The notes below the pieces were generated by a model. The model was not told where the DNA came from. It was given only the letters and a program-made list of their open reading frames with translations, and ran no database searches. The position numbers and the translations under genes are program-made. This document shows, one piece after another, positions 43,241-52,806 of a DNA stretch of 64,000 nt. Origin of the DNA: Ensifer adhaerens (GTDB lineage Bacteria; Pseudomonadota; Alphaproteobacteria; Rhizobiales; Rhizobiaceae); NCBI RefSeq assembly GCF_020035535.1, contig NZ_CP083349.1, positions 3,304,501-3,368,500 on the forward strand, read 5' to 3'. The first letter of the stretch is position 1, and every line of letters starts with the position of its first letter.

Positions 43241-46141
43241 TTGCTTTCTGTCTTCATTCTCGCCCCATTTGCGGGAAGCCTCCTTGCAATCTTCTTTCCG
43301 CCCGATCAGCGCGGTGCGACAGCCTGGTTCGCCGGAGCGATCGCGCTCCTGTGTTTCCTCGTCGCAGCCAGCCTCTATCCCTTCGTCACCTCAGGCGGCG
43401 TACTGCGCTACGATATCGCCTGGCTCCCTGAACTCGGCCTCAATTTCACCCTCCGGATGGATGGCTTCGCCTGGCTCTTCACGGTGCTGGTGACGGCCAT
43501 CGGCGTGCTCGTCGTGCTCTATGCGCGCTATTACATGGCCGCAGAGGATCCGGTGCCGCGCTTCCTGGCGCTGTTTCTTGCCTTCATGGGCTCGATGCTC
43601 GGCGTCGTGCTTTCAGGCAATCTCATCCTGCTTGCGGTCTTCTGGGAGCTGACGAGCATCGTCTCCTTCCTCTTGATCGGCTATTGGCATCACAATGCCC
43701 ATGCCCGCGATGGCGCCCGCATGGCGCTGACGGTTACCGGCACCGGCGGTCTCTGCATGCTCGTCGGGCTCCTGCTGATGGGCCGCATCGTCGGCAGCTA
43801 CGACCTCGATGTCGTGCTCGCCTCCGGCGACATGATCCGCAACTCGTCGCTCTATATGCCGGTGCTGATCCTGGTGCTGCTCGGCGCGCTGACGAAGAGT
43901 GCGCAGTTCCCTTTCCATTTCTGGCTGCCGCAGGCCATGGCGGCGCCCACACCGGTCTCGGCCTACCTGCACTCGGCAACGATGGTGAAGGCCGGCGTCT
44001 TCCTGCTCGTGCGCCTGTGGCCGGTCATGGCCGGCACCGAGGCCTGGTTCTGGATCGTCGGCCTCGCCGGGCTTTCCACCCTGCTGCTCGGCGCCTATTT
44101 CGCCATCTTCCAGCAGGACCTCAAAGGCCTGCTCGCCTATTCCACCATCAGCCATCTCGGCCTCATCACGGTGCTCCTGAGCCTCGGAAGCCCGCTTGCC
44201 GCAGTCGCCGCGGTCTTCCACATCGTCAACCACGCCACCTTCAAGGCATCGCTGTTCATGGCGGCCGGCATCATCGACCACGAGACCGGGACGCGCGACA
44301 TGCGCAAGCTCGGCGGGCTGATCCGCTACATGCCGGGAACGGCAGTCCTCGCCATGGTCGCAAGTGCTGCCATGGCCGGCGTGCCGCTCTTGAACGGCTT
44401 CATCTCCAAGGAGATGTTCTTCGCCGAGGCAATCGAAACGCACCAGGCCAACATCCTCGACACGATGACGCCCTATGTCGCGACGCTCGCCGGCATGTTT
44501 GCCGTCACCTATTCGCTGCGCTTCATCCATAGCGTCTTCTTCGGCAAGGCGCCGGAGGACCTGCCGAAGGTACCGCACGAGCCGCCGCGCTGGATGCGCG
44601 TGCCGATCGAGTTCCTGGTACTCGCCTGCCTGGTTGTCGGCATCATCCCGGCGATCACCATCGGCCCGTTCCTGCACACGGCGGTCGTATCGATCCTCGG
44701 CGCCACCACGCCCTATTACAGCCTTTCCGTCTGGCATGGCTGGAACCTGCCGCTGATCATGAGCTTCGTCGCGCTTGCGGGAGGCGTCGGCCTCTATTTC
44801 CTGATGCGCAACTACCTCGCGACCAGCGTCGAAGGGCCGCCGATCTTCCGCCTCCTGCACGGCCAGCGCATCTTCGAGCGCGTGCTGGTGACGCTCTCCT
44901 GGAAATGGGCGCGTTCGCTCGAGCAGCGCCTCGGCACCCGGCGCCTACAGCCGCAGATGCGTTTCCTGGTCTTCATCGCCGTTGCGGCCGGCGCCCTGCC
45001 GCTGCTTCTTTCCCAATACGAGCTGCCGCCGCTTCTCGTTCGCAGCATCGATCCAGCCTTCGCCCTGCTCTGGGCCGTCGGCATCGCCTGCGCGATCGGT
45101 GCGGCGATCCTCGCAAAATTCCACCGGCTGGCTGCACTCGTGCTGCTCGGCGGCGCCGGTCTCACCACCTGCCTGACCTTCGTCTGGCTTTCGGCGCCCG
45201 ACCTTGCCGTGACCCAGTTGCTGGTCGAGATCGTCACGACCGTCCTCATCCTGCTCGGCCTTCGCTGGCTGCCTAAGCGCATCGAAGACACGCAGGAATC
45301 CGAACTGCTTTCGCTCAGGGTCCGCTTCCGCCGCCTGCGCGACTTCCTGCTGGCGGTCACCGCCGGCGGCGGCGTGGCGCTCATCGCCTATACGATGATG
45401 ACCCGTCCACTGCCGGACACGATCGCCAGCTACTTCCTCGAGCGCGCCTACAAGGAAGGCGGCGGCACCAACGTCGTCAACGTCATCCTCGTCGATTTCC
45501 GCGGCTTCGACACGCTCGGCGAAATCGCCGTTCTGGCGATCGTCGCGCTCACGGTCTTCGCTCTGCTCCTGCGCTTCCGCCCGCAGGCCGACAGCCTGGA
45601 GGCGCCGGAACAGCAGCGCGTCCAGAACGCCTTCGACGACGATCATCCGGATCGCAGCAAAGGCGACAGCGTTGCCGAGTACCTGTTCGTACCGTCGGTC
45701 ATCATGCGCTGGATGTTCCCGGTCATCGGCATGCTGGCGGCCTACCTGTTCCTGCGCGGCCATGACCTGCCGGGTGGCGGCTTTGCGGCCGGTATCGCCA
45801 TGTCCATCGGCTTCATCCTGCAGTACATGTCCGGAGGCACCCGCTGGGTCGAAGAACGGCTGCGCATCCACCCGCTTCGCTGGATGAGCATCGGGCTGCT
45901 GGTCGCCGCGACCACCGGCATCGGTTCATGGCTCTTCGGCTATCCGTTCCTGACCTCGCATGCGCAATACGTCACACTGCCGATCGTCGGGAAGTTTCCG
46001 CTGGCGAGCGCGTTATTCTTCGATCTCGGCGTCTTCTCGCTGGTGCTCGGCGCAACGGTGCTGATCCTCATCGCGCTGGCCCACCAGTCGATCCGCGCGC
46101 CGCGTGCTCATGCACGCGCCATGCGAAAGGAGGCACGCTAA
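43241..46141 (+). CDS. mrpA: Mrp-type Na+/H+ antiporter, fused subunit A/B
   Basis: A 966-residue protein that joins MrpA (NuoL/NuoN-like proton channel subunit, about residues 1-770; FWELTSIVSFLLIGYW, LGALTKSAQFPFHFWLPQAMAAPTPVSAYLHSATMVKAGVFLLVRL) with an MrpB domain at the C-terminus (about 800-960, RWMFPVIGMLAAYLFLRGHDLPGGGFAAGIAMSIGFILQYMSGG). The annotated TTG at 43241 is the first usual start; in frame 21 bases upstream an ACG follows AAGGGAA at proper spacing. The complex exports Na+ in exchange for H+ and helps pH and salt tolerance. The stop overlaps the next ATG (TAATG). Confidence 0.93.
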   Translation: MLSVFILAPFAGSLLAIFFPPDQRGATAWFAGAIALLCFLVAASLYPFVTSGGVLRYDIAWLPELGLNFTLRMDGFAWLFTVLVTAIGVLVVLYARYYMAAEDPVPRFLALFLAFMGSMLGVVLSGNLILLAVFWELTSIVSFLLIGYWHHNAHARDGARMALTVTGTGGLCMLVGLLLMGRIVGSYDLDVVLASGDMIRNSSLYMPVLILVLLGALTKSAQFPFHFWLPQAMAAPTPVSAYLHSATMVKAGVFLLVRLWPVMAGTEAWFWIVGLAGLSTLLLGAYFAIFQQDLKGLLAYSTISHLGLITVLLSLGSPLAAVAAVFHIVNHATFKASLFMAAGIIDHETGTRDMRKLGGLIRYMPGTAVLAMVASAAMAGVPLLNGFISKEMFFAEAIETHQANILDTMTPYVATLAGMFAVTYSLRFIHSVFFGKAPEDLPKVPHEPPRWMRVPIEFLVLACLVVGIIPAITIGPFLHTAVVSILGATTPYYSLSVWHGWNLPLIMSFVALAGGVGLYFLMRNYLATSVEGPPIFRLLHGQRIFERVLVTLSWKWARSLEQRLGTRRLQPQMRFLVFIAVAAGALPLLLSQYELPPLLVRSIDPAFALLWAVGIACAIGAAILAKFHRLAALVLLGGAGLTTCLTFVWLSAPDLAVTQLLVEIVTTVLILLGLRWLPKRIEDTQESELLSLRVRFRRLRDFLLAVTAGGGVALIAYTMMTRPLPDTIASYFLERAYKEGGGTNVVNVILVDFRGFDTLGEIAVLAIVALTVFALLLRFRPQADSLEAPEQQRVQNAFDDDHPDRSKGDSVAEYLFVPSVIMRWMFPVIGMLAAYLFLRGHDLPGGGFAAGIAMSIGFILQYMSGGTRWVEERLRIHPLRWMSIGLLVAATTGIGSWLFGYPFLTSHAQYVTLPIVGKFPLASALFFDLGVFSLVLGATVLILIALAHQSIRAPRAHARAMRKEAR

Positions 46142-46488
46142 TGGAGATCATTCTCTCTGTTGCTATCGGCGTGCTGACGGCTTCCGGCGTCTACCTGCTG
46201 CTGCGCCCGCGCACCTATCAGGTGATCATCGGCCTTTCTCTGCTCTCCTATGCGGTCAACCTCTTCATCTTCGGCATGGGGCGCCTTCGCGTGAACGCGC
46301 CGCCGGTGCTAGAGCCCGGTGGCGTGGGCGATCTCAGCCGCTTCACCGATCCGGTGCCACAGGCGCTCGTGCTGACTGCGATCGTCATCGGCTTCGCCAT
46401 GACCGCGCTCTTCCTCGTCGTGCTGCTCGCCTCGCGCGGCTTTACCGGCACCGACCATGTCGACGGCAGGGAGCAGCGCCATGACTAA
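46141..46488 (+). CDS. mrpC: Mrp antiporter subunit C
   Basis: A 115-residue NuoK-like subunit with three spans: SVAIGVLTASGVYLLLRPRTYQVIIGLSLLSYAVNLFIFGMG and DPVPQALVLTAIVIGFAMTALFLVVLLA. The motif DPVPQALVLTAIVI is diagnostic for MrpC. It shares its first base with the stop of mrpA and overlaps mrpD by 8 bases. Confidence 0.93.
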   Translation: MEIILSVAIGVLTASGVYLLLRPRTYQVIIGLSLLSYAVNLFIFGMGRLRVNAPPVLEPGGVGDLSRFTDPVPQALVLTAIVIGFAMTALFLVVLLASRGFTGTDHVDGREQRHD

Positions 46489-48097
46489 CTGGATGCACCA
46501 CCTGCTGATCCTGCCGATCCTGCTGCCGCTGATGGTCGGGGCCGCGATGATCCCGATCGACGAGCGCAACCGCATGATGAAGGGCGTGATGGGCTTCGTC
46601 TCGACGCTCGCGCTTTTCGTGCTTTCGATGGTGCTGATGCGCATTGCCTCGATGGAAGGGGCGCCGGCCGGCAACGGCGTCTACCAGCTCGGCAACTGGC
46701 CGGCACCCTTCGGCATCGTTCTGGTGCTCGATCGTCTGTCGGCGCTGATGCTCTGCCTCACGAGCGGACTGGCGCTTGCCGCCCAGGCCTATTCCATCGC
46801 CCGCTGGCACACGTCGGGTCATCACTTCCATTCGCTGTTCCAGCTGCTGATCGCCGGTCTCAACGGTTCATTCCTCACCGGTGACCTGTTCAACCTCTTC
46901 GTCTTCTTCGAGATGATGCTGGCGGCGTCCTACGGCCTGCTCCTGCATGGTTCCGGGCCGCTACGCGTCAAGGCAGGTCTGCACTACGTCGCGATCAACC
47001 TCGCCGCCTCGTCGCTCTTCCTCATCGGCGTCAGCCTGATCTACGGTGCGACCGGTACGCTCAACATGGCCGATCTCTCGATCAAGCTGGCGACGCTCTC
47101 GCCGGACGATCGCCAGATGGTCGAGGTCGGCGCCGGCGTGCTCGGTGTCGCCTTCCTGGTCAAAGCCGGCATGTGGCCCTTGAGCTTCTGGCTGCCGACG
47201 GCCTATTCGGCCGCAACGCCTCCCGTCGCCGCCGTATTTGCGATCCTGACCAAGGTCGGCATCTACGTCATCCTCAGGCTTTCGCTGCTGGTCTTCGGCG
47301 CAAGCGCCGGGGCCTCCGCAGGCTTCGGCCAGCCGATCCTTATTGCAGGCGGACTGCTGACAATCGCCTTTGGCGCGATCGGCGTGCTCGCTTCGCAGGC
47401 GATGGGTCGCCTTGCGGCCTATTCGGTACTCGTTTCCTCCGGCACCTTGCTCGCGGCCATCGGCCTCGGCCACCCGAGCATGATTGCCGGGGCGCTCTTC
47501 TACCTCGTCAGCTCGACGCTGACGATCGCCGCCTTCTTCCTCCTGATCGAACTGGTCGAACGCGGCCGTGACGCCGGCGCCGACGTTCTGGCGGTGACGA
47601 TGGAGGCCTATGGCGATGCCGACGAGGACGAGGAGGAAGAAGAGGTCGGCGCCGCGATCCCCGGCACCATGGCGATCCTCGGCCTCTGCTTCTGCCTTTG
47701 CGCCCTGCTGCTGGCCGGCCTGCCGCCGCTCTCGGGCTTCGTCGCCAAGTTCGCGATCCTCAGCGGTCTCTTCGGCCTGTCGGGAACGGAAGCTGCGCCG
47801 GCGATTTCCGCAGCCGACTGGACCTATGTCACGCTGCTGATCGTCTCCGGTCTTGCGGCGATGATCGCCATGAACCGCGTGGGCATCCGCACCTTCTGGG
47901 CATCGATCGAAAACACCGTGCCGCGGGTGGTCGTCATCGAGATCACCCCCGTCGTCGTGCTGCTCGCCACCTGCATCTTCCTGAGCGTGCAGGCCGGCCC
48001 AACGATGCGTTACATGCAGGCGACCGCGGATTCGCTGTTCGATCCCGCCGGCTATACGGAACGCGTGCTCACGGCACCCCGGGCGGGAGGGCAATAA
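46481..48097 (+). CDS. mrpD: Mrp antiporter subunit D
   Basis: A 538-residue NuoN/NuoM-like membrane subunit with about 14 spans. LNGSFLTGDLFNLFVFFEMMLAASYGLLLHG and GVAFLVKAGMWPLSFWLPTAYSAATPPVAAVFAILTKVGIYVILRL carry the conserved Glu and Lys of the proton path. An acidic cytosolic insert (DADEDEEEEEVG, about residues 380-392) is unusual. ATG has GGGAGCAGC upstream. Confidence 0.93.
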   Translation: MTNWMHHLLILPILLPLMVGAAMIPIDERNRMMKGVMGFVSTLALFVLSMVLMRIASMEGAPAGNGVYQLGNWPAPFGIVLVLDRLSALMLCLTSGLALAAQAYSIARWHTSGHHFHSLFQLLIAGLNGSFLTGDLFNLFVFFEMMLAASYGLLLHGSGPLRVKAGLHYVAINLAASSLFLIGVSLIYGATGTLNMADLSIKLATLSPDDRQMVEVGAGVLGVAFLVKAGMWPLSFWLPTAYSAATPPVAAVFAILTKVGIYVILRLSLLVFGASAGASAGFGQPILIAGGLLTIAFGAIGVLASQAMGRLAAYSVLVSSGTLLAAIGLGHPSMIAGALFYLVSSTLTIAAFFLLIELVERGRDAGADVLAVTMEAYGDADEDEEEEEVGAAIPGTMAILGLCFCLCALLLAGLPPLSGFVAKFAILSGLFGLSGTEAAPAISAADWTYVTLLIVSGLAAMIAMNRVGIRTFWASIENTVPRVVVIEITPVVVLLATCIFLSVQAGPTMRYMQATADSLFDPAGYTERVLTAPRAGGQ

Positions 48098-48099
48098 CG

Positions 48100-48585
48100 A
48101 TGCGCATCTGGCTCCCCTATCCTTTGCTGTCGATTGCCCTGCTCATCATCTGGGTGCTGCTCAATCAATCGGTCGCCCCTGGCACCCTGGTCATGGGCAC
48201 GATCCTGGCGACTGGCCTCAGCTGGGTGACGCTGAAGCTCAGCCCGGTCCGCTCGCACCCGCACCGGATCCTCTTGATACTGCGCTTCGGCTTTGCCGTG
48301 GCACTCGACGTCATACGATCCAACCTTGCCGTCGTCGGAGTCATCCTGCGTGGCCGGCGCCGTCCGCCGAGCTCAGGCTTCCTGACGGTCGATATCGATC
48401 TCGAAGACGAAAATGCCCTGGCGCTGCTCGCCTGCGTGATGACGGCAACACCCGGAACGGCCTGGCTCGAATACGATCGCGGGCGCAAGTCCCTGCTCTT
48501 CCACGTGCTCGACATGGAGAACGAGGACGTCTGGCTCGATACGGTCAAGCGCTACGAAGCCGCATTGAAGGAGATATTCGGATGA
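48100..48585 (+). CDS. mrpE: Mrp antiporter subunit E
   Basis: A 161-residue subunit with two or three N-terminal spans and a soluble C-terminal domain: SIALLIIWVLLNQSVAPGTLVMGTILATGLSW, then DIDLEDENALALLACVMTATPGTAWLEYDRGRKSLLFHVLD. The TPGT motif is typical. It sits 2 bases after mrpD and overlaps mrpF by 4 bases. Confidence 0.92.
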   Translation: MRIWLPYPLLSIALLIIWVLLNQSVAPGTLVMGTILATGLSWVTLKLSPVRSHPHRILLILRFGFAVALDVIRSNLAVVGVILRGRRRPPSSGFLTVDIDLEDENALALLACVMTATPGTAWLEYDRGRKSLLFHVLDMENEDVWLDTVKRYEAALKEIFG

Positions 48586-48863
48586 TGGAACTTACGATCA
48601 TCTGGTCGATCCTGATTGCCCAGATCATGCTCGGCCTGGCGATGGCCTTCGCCTTCTACCGCATGGTGAGAGGGCCGCGCGCCCAGGATCGCATCCTCGG
48701 TCTCGACACGCTTTACATCAACGCGATGCTGATGCTGCTCACCTTCGGCATCCGCACCGCGAACTCGATCTATTTCGAATCGGCACTGATCGTCGCGCTG
48801 ATCGGCTTCGTCTCGTCGATCGCCTTCGGCAAGTTCCTCATGCGTGGGGAGATCATCGAATGA
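48582..48863 (+). CDS. mrpF: Mrp antiporter subunit F
   Basis: A 93-residue three-span subunit: AQIMLGLAMAFAFYRMVRGPRAQDRILGLDTLYINAMLMLLTFGI, with the RGPRAQDRILGLDT motif of MrpF. ATGA-type overlap with both neighbours. Confidence 0.92.
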   Translation: MMELTIIWSILIAQIMLGLAMAFAFYRMVRGPRAQDRILGLDTLYINAMLMLLTFGIRTANSIYFESALIVALIGFVSSIAFGKFLMRGEIIE

Positions 48864-49231
48864 ACCATCTCACCGACCTCCCTGTCTGGGCGGCAGTTCT
48901 CGTCTGTGGGCTTACCGTTCTCGGCGCCGCGGTGGCGCTGATCGGCTCGGTCGGCCTGCTCAGGTTCACCAGTTTCTACGAACGCCTGCATGCGCCGACA
49001 CTGGCGACCAGCGGCGGCGTGCTGATGATCTGCACCGCCTCGATCATCTGCTTCGCGGTGCTGCAAAGCCGTTGGGTGTTCCACGAAATCCTGATCATCG
49101 TCTTCGTCGTCGTCACCACACCAGTGACGCTGATGCTGCTCGGGCAGGCAGCGCTCTACCGCGACCGTGTCGAAGAAAAGCGGGGCGTCCCGCTGAAACA
49201 GCGGCCGTCCCGCGAAGAACCGGCGGAATAG
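48860..49231 (+). CDS. mrpG: Mrp antiporter subunit G
   Basis: A 123-residue three-span subunit: VLGAAVALIGSVGLLRFTSFYERLHAPTLATSGGVLMICTASI, carrying the GLLRFxxFYxRxHAPT motif of MrpG. Last gene of the operon, 55 bases before the convergent cobM stop. I see no terminator hairpin between them. Confidence 0.92.
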   Translation: MNHLTDLPVWAAVLVCGLTVLGAAVALIGSVGLLRFTSFYERLHAPTLATSGGVLMICTASIICFAVLQSRWVFHEILIIVFVVVTTPVTLMLLGQAALYRDRVEEKRGVPLKQRPSREEPAE

Positions 49232-49286
49232 GTTTCAAACCGCTTCTAGACAGGAAACTCAGGACTGCATCCCATGGGAGCGCGGC

Positions 49287-50048
49287 CTATTCTCCGCGCC
49301 CTCTGAAGCGCCGCTGATAGGCGGGATCATAAAGCGAGCTTTCACGGAAGTCGGAGGCTTCGAGCCCGGGGCCGACGAAGATCAGCGCCGTGCGCTCGAT
49401 CGGCTCTTCGGCCACCTTGGCGCCGATATCGGCAAGCGTGCCGCGCACCACCCGCTCGTCCGGCCAGGAAGCCTTGACGACGATGGCGACCGGGCAGTCG
49501 GCGCCGTAGAGCGGCGTCAGTTCCTCGACCACCTGCTGGAGCGCGTGTATGGCGAGATGGATCGCCAGCGTCGATCCCGTGGCGCCGAAGGCCGAAAGCG
49601 TTTCGCTGTTCGGCATCGGCGAGGCGCGGCCCGAAACACGGGTCAGCACCAGGCTCTGGGCAACCGCTGGAATGGTGAGCTCGCGCCCCAGCGCCGCGGC
49701 GGCCGCCGCAAAGGACGGAACGCCCGGCGTCATCGTATAGGCGATGCCGTGCTTCTCCAGCCGACGGATCTGCTCGGCCACAGCGCTCCAGACCGAGAGG
49801 TCGCCGGAATGCAGCCGCGCCACATCCAGTCCGTCAGCCTCCGCCCTCAGATATTCCGCCTCGATCTCGTCGAGCGACATCGGTGCCGTGTCGACGATCC
49901 GGGCGCCCGGCGGGCAGTACTGCAGGAGCTCAGGCGAAACGATCGATCCGGCATAGAGGCAGACCGGGCAGCGCCCGATCAGGTCGCGCCCGCGCACCGT
50001 AATCAGATCCGCCGCGCCCGGGCCTGCTCCGATGAAATGTACCGTCAT
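49287..50048 (-). CDS. cobM: Precorrin-4 C(11)-methyltransferase
   Basis: A 253-residue SAM-dependent uroporphyrin-III-type methyltransferase that makes precorrin-5 in the aerobic cobalamin pathway. Motifs: [16 protein letters not shown] (residues 5-20), [30 protein letters not shown] and [17 protein letters not shown]. Length equals the 'P. denitrificans' CobM as I recall it. It is the last gene of the cobLM segment, 19 bases after cobL. Confidence 0.95.
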   Translation of the reverse strand: MTVHFIGAGPGAADLITVRGRDLIGRCPVCLYAGSIVSPELLQYCPPGARIVDTAPMSLDEIEAEYLRAEADGLDVARLHSGDLSVWSAVAEQIRRLEKHGIAYTMTPGVPSFAAAAAALGRELTIPAVAQSLVLTRVSGRASPMPNSETLSAFGATGSTLAIHLAIHALQQVVEELTPLYGADCPVAIVVKASWPDERVVRGTLADIGAKVAEEPIERTALIFVGPGLEASDFRESSLYDPAYQRRFRGRGE

Positions 50049-50067
50049 AGAAGATTACTCCAAGAAT

Positions 50068-51309
50068 TTAGCGCTTCGTCCACGCCCATTGAGTGACCGG
50101 CATGGCCGGCTTCCAGCCGGTCATCGCACCCACCGGGCCGGCCCGCGCGATATCGATGCGGATCAGCGAACCGCCAAGCCGCGCGTGATGATCGAGCAGC
50201 ACTACTTCCATGTCCGTCGTCACCGCATTGGCGACCAATCGTCCGCCGGGGCCAAGTGCGGCGATTGCCGCGGCCATCACGCCGTCTTCGCTGCCGCCGC
50301 CACCGATGAAGATCGCGTCCGGCTGTGGCAGACCGGCAAGCGCCGCCGGCGCCTCGCCTTCGACCACCGTCAATCCGGGCACGCCGAACATCGTTGCATT
50401 GCGGCCGATGCGCGCTGCCCGCTCCGGCTCCACCTCGATGGTGATCGCCTGCATCGTCGGATCGGCCAGCATCCATTCGATGCCGATCGAGCCAGAGCCG
50501 CCGCCGATGTCCCAGAGCAGTTCGCCTTTGCGCGGCGCGAGGGCCGACAGCGTCAGCGCCCGCACCTCCCGCTTGGTGATCTGCCCGTCATGTTCAAACA
50601 GCGCGTCGTCACGGCCGGCCGCCAGCGGCAGGATGCGTGCGCCCTCGTCGGCCGCGACCTCGATCGCGCAGACGTTCAACGGATGCACGAGGCCGAGCAT
50701 GAAGCGCGCGGCAATCTGCGTCGTCACCCGTTCGCCGGCGCCGCCAAGCGCTTCGAGCACGGTCAGCCGCGACTGACCGAAACCACTTGCGACCAGAAGC
50801 TCGGCAAGATCCCGCGGCCCCGCCCCGTCCGATGTCAGAGTCAGGACACGCGCGCCCGGATGTAGGTGCGGCCGCACCAGATCGAGTGGCCGCCCATGCA
50901 CGGAAACGAGCGTCGCATCCTGCAGCGCCCAGCCGAGACGCGACGCGGCAAGGCTGATCGACGACGGTGCCGGAAGCGTGCGGATTTCGGCTGACGCGAT
51001 CCTGCGCGCCAGCGTCACGCCGACGCCGAAGAAGAACGGGTCGCCGGAGGCGAGCACCACGACCGGCGTGTCGCGGCGCGCGACGATCTCCACGACCGAA
51101 CGTTCGAGCGGGCTTAGCCAATTGTGCGCTTCGCCGGTGATGAGGGAAGCGGCGAGCTCCAGGTGGCGATGGCCGCCATAGACGACGGGTGCTTCGGCGA
51201 TCAGCCGCTTGGCCTCGTCGCCAAGACCCGCTACACCATCTTCACCGATACCGATGACGGTCAGCCAGGGGGAGACGATGGCGGGTTCGCTGTTCGACAC
51301 GTCAGCCAT
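50068..51309 (-). CDS. cobL: Precorrin-6B C(5,15)-methyltransferase (decarboxylating)
   Basis: A 413-residue bifunctional enzyme. The N-terminal half (CbiE-like, about residues 15-210: LTVIGIGEDGVAGLGDEAKRL, VVLASGDPFFFGVG) methylates C5 and the C-terminal half (CbiT-like, about 235-400: LLWDIGGGSGSIGIEWML, FIGGGGSEDG) methylates C15 and decarboxylates the acetate side chain, giving precorrin-8. ATG at 51309 gives the family length. Its first 32 bases overlap the 5' end of cobK on the other strand. Confidence 0.95.
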   Translation of the reverse strand: MADVSNSEPAIVSPWLTVIGIGEDGVAGLGDEAKRLIAEAPVVYGGHRHLELAASLITGEAHNWLSPLERSVVEIVARRDTPVVVLASGDPFFFGVGVTLARRIASAEIRTLPAPSSISLAASRLGWALQDATLVSVHGRPLDLVRPHLHPGARVLTLTSDGAGPRDLAELLVASGFGQSRLTVLEALGGAGERVTTQIAARFMLGLVHPLNVCAIEVAADEGARILPLAAGRDDALFEHDGQITKREVRALTLSALAPRKGELLWDIGGGSGSIGIEWMLADPTMQAITIEVEPERAARIGRNATMFGVPGLTVVEGEAPAALAGLPQPDAIFIGGGGSEDGVMAAAIAALGPGGRLVANAVTTDMEVVLLDHHARLGGSLIRIDIARAGPVGAMTGWKPAMPVTQWAWTKR

Positions 51310-52063
51310 GGAAAAACCTCGCATTCTGATTTTGGGTGGCACCACCGAGGCGCGCGAGCTCGCGAGCCGGTTGGCCGAAGATGTCCGCTACGACACCGCA
51401 ATCTCGCTGGCCGGCCGCACTGCGGACCCGCGGCCGCAGCCGGTGAAGACGCGCATCGGCGGCTTCGGCGGCGCCGATGGACTGGCGCATTTCCTGCACG
51501 ATGAGAATATCGCGCTGCTGGTCGATGCGACGCACCCCTTTGCTGCGCGTATTTCGCACAATGCCGCGGACGCAGCGCAAAGAACCGGCGTTCCGCTGCT
51601 TGCCCTCCGAAGGCCGGAATGGCAACCGCTGCCTGGCGATCGCTGGAACACGGTCGACAGCGTTGTCGAGGCCGTGAACGCACTTGGCGATCGTCCACGC
51701 CGCGTCTTCCTCGCCATCGGTAGGCAGGAAGCCTTCCATTTCCAAGCCGCGCCGCAGCACAGCTACATTATCCGCAGCGTCGATCCAGTCACTCCGCCTC
51801 TCGATCTGCCCGACCAGGAAGCGATCCTGGCGACCGGCCCCTTTGCGGAGGCCGACGAAGCCGAGCTGCTCAAGGGCCGGCAGATCGACGTGATCGTCAC
51901 CAAGAACAGCGGCGGCAGCGCCACCTACGGCAAGATCGCCGCAGCGCGCCGGCTCGGCATCGAGGTGATCATGGTCGAGCGGCGCAAGCCCGCGGACGTG
52001 CCGACGGCGGGCAGTTGCGACGAGGCGCTCGACCGCATCGCTCACTGGTTCGCTCCAGCGTAG
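51278..52063 (+). CDS. cobK: Precorrin-6A reductase
   Basis: A 261-residue NADPH-dependent reductase that converts precorrin-6A to precorrin-6B. Motifs: RILILGGTTEARELASRLAED (residues 14-34), LVDATHPFAARISHNAADAA and TKNSGGSATYGKIAAARRLGIEVIMVERRK. The ATG at 51278 follows GGGGGAG and gives MAGSLFDTSAMEKP; the internal ATG at 51308 is a less likely start. It is the only cob gene on the + strand. Its 5' end overlaps cobL by 32 bases and its 3' end overlaps cobJ by 22 bases. Confidence 0.95.
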   Translation: MAGSLFDTSAMEKPRILILGGTTEARELASRLAEDVRYDTAISLAGRTADPRPQPVKTRIGGFGGADGLAHFLHDENIALLVDATHPFAARISHNAADAAQRTGVPLLALRRPEWQPLPGDRWNTVDSVVEAVNALGDRPRRVFLAIGRQEAFHFQAAPQHSYIIRSVDPVTPPLDLPDQEAILATGPFAEADEAELLKGRQIDVIVTKNSGGSATYGKIAAARRLGIEVIMVERRKPADVPTAGSCDEALDRIAHWFAPA

Positions 52064-52806
52064 AAGCGCGGCGTATAGACGAGATCCGGCTGGCCGTCGC
52101 GCTCGACGATGCGCGTCTCCGGCGAGCCGATGATCACGCATGTCGCCATGTCGGCGCGGTTGGCATCGGCCTTGCCGAGCGGCATCACGGCGATCCGCTC
52201 GTCCGGCCGACCGGCCGCGCGACCGAAGATGATCGGCACCGTTGCCGGCAGAACGCCGCGCAGAAGCTCGAAGGCCTCGCCGAGCTGCCATGGCCGCGCC
52301 TTGCTGATCGGATTGTAGAGCGCAATGACGAAGCCCGCCTCCGCCGCCAGCCTGAGCCGTCGGGTGATCACTTCCCAGGGCTTCAGATTGTCGGAAAGCG
52401 AGATCGCGCAGAAATCATGACCAAGCGGCGCACCGATGCGGGCGGCAACGGCGAGCATCGCGGTCACGCCGGGCGTGATCACCAGTTCAACCGACTTCCA
52501 CTCCGCCGGCCCCTTGTCGATCGCCTCGCAGACGGCGGCCGCCATGGCAAAGACGCCGGGATCGCCGCCGGAAACCATGCAGACCTTCACGCCTGCCGCA
52601 GCCCGCGTCAACGCGACCTGCGCCCGATCGAGCTCCTCGCGATTGTCCGAGGCGACACGCACTTGATCAGGGCGGAGGTTCAGCCGATCGAGATAGGGAA
52701 AGTAGCCGTAGAATTCCTCAGCGGCGGCAACGGCTTCCGCCGTTTCCGGCGTCATCTGCTTGGCGCTCCCTGGGCCGGTACCGACGACGTAGAGCGTGCC
52801 GGTCAT
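52042..52806 (-). CDS. cobJ: Precorrin-3B C(17)-methyltransferase
   Basis: A 254-residue SAM-dependent methyltransferase that also drives ring contraction to precorrin-4. Motifs: LYVVGTGPGSAKQMTPE, VCMVSGGDPGVFAMAAAVCEA, TPGVTAMLAVAARIGAPLGHDFCAISLSDNLKPW. It overlaps cobI by 4 bases (ATGA) and cobK, convergently, by 22. Confidence 0.95.
   Translation of the reverse strand: MTGTLYVVGTGPGSAKQMTPETAEAVAAAEEFYGYFPYLDRLNLRPDQVRVASDNREELDRAQVALTRAAAGVKVCMVSGGDPGVFAMAAAVCEAIDKGPAEWKSVELVITPGVTAMLAVAARIGAPLGHDFCAISLSDNLKPWEVITRRLRLAAEAGFVIALYNPISKARPWQLGEAFELLRGVLPATVPIIFGRAAGRPDERIAVMPLGKADANRADMATCVIIGSPETRIVERDGQPDLVYTPRFYAGANQ

Noticed and set aside
43153..43431. 92-codon frame starting MHSFESTALRCPLSMKPE upstream of the mrp operon
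   Set aside because: It overlaps the mrpA coding start in a different frame and its sequence looks like a shadow.
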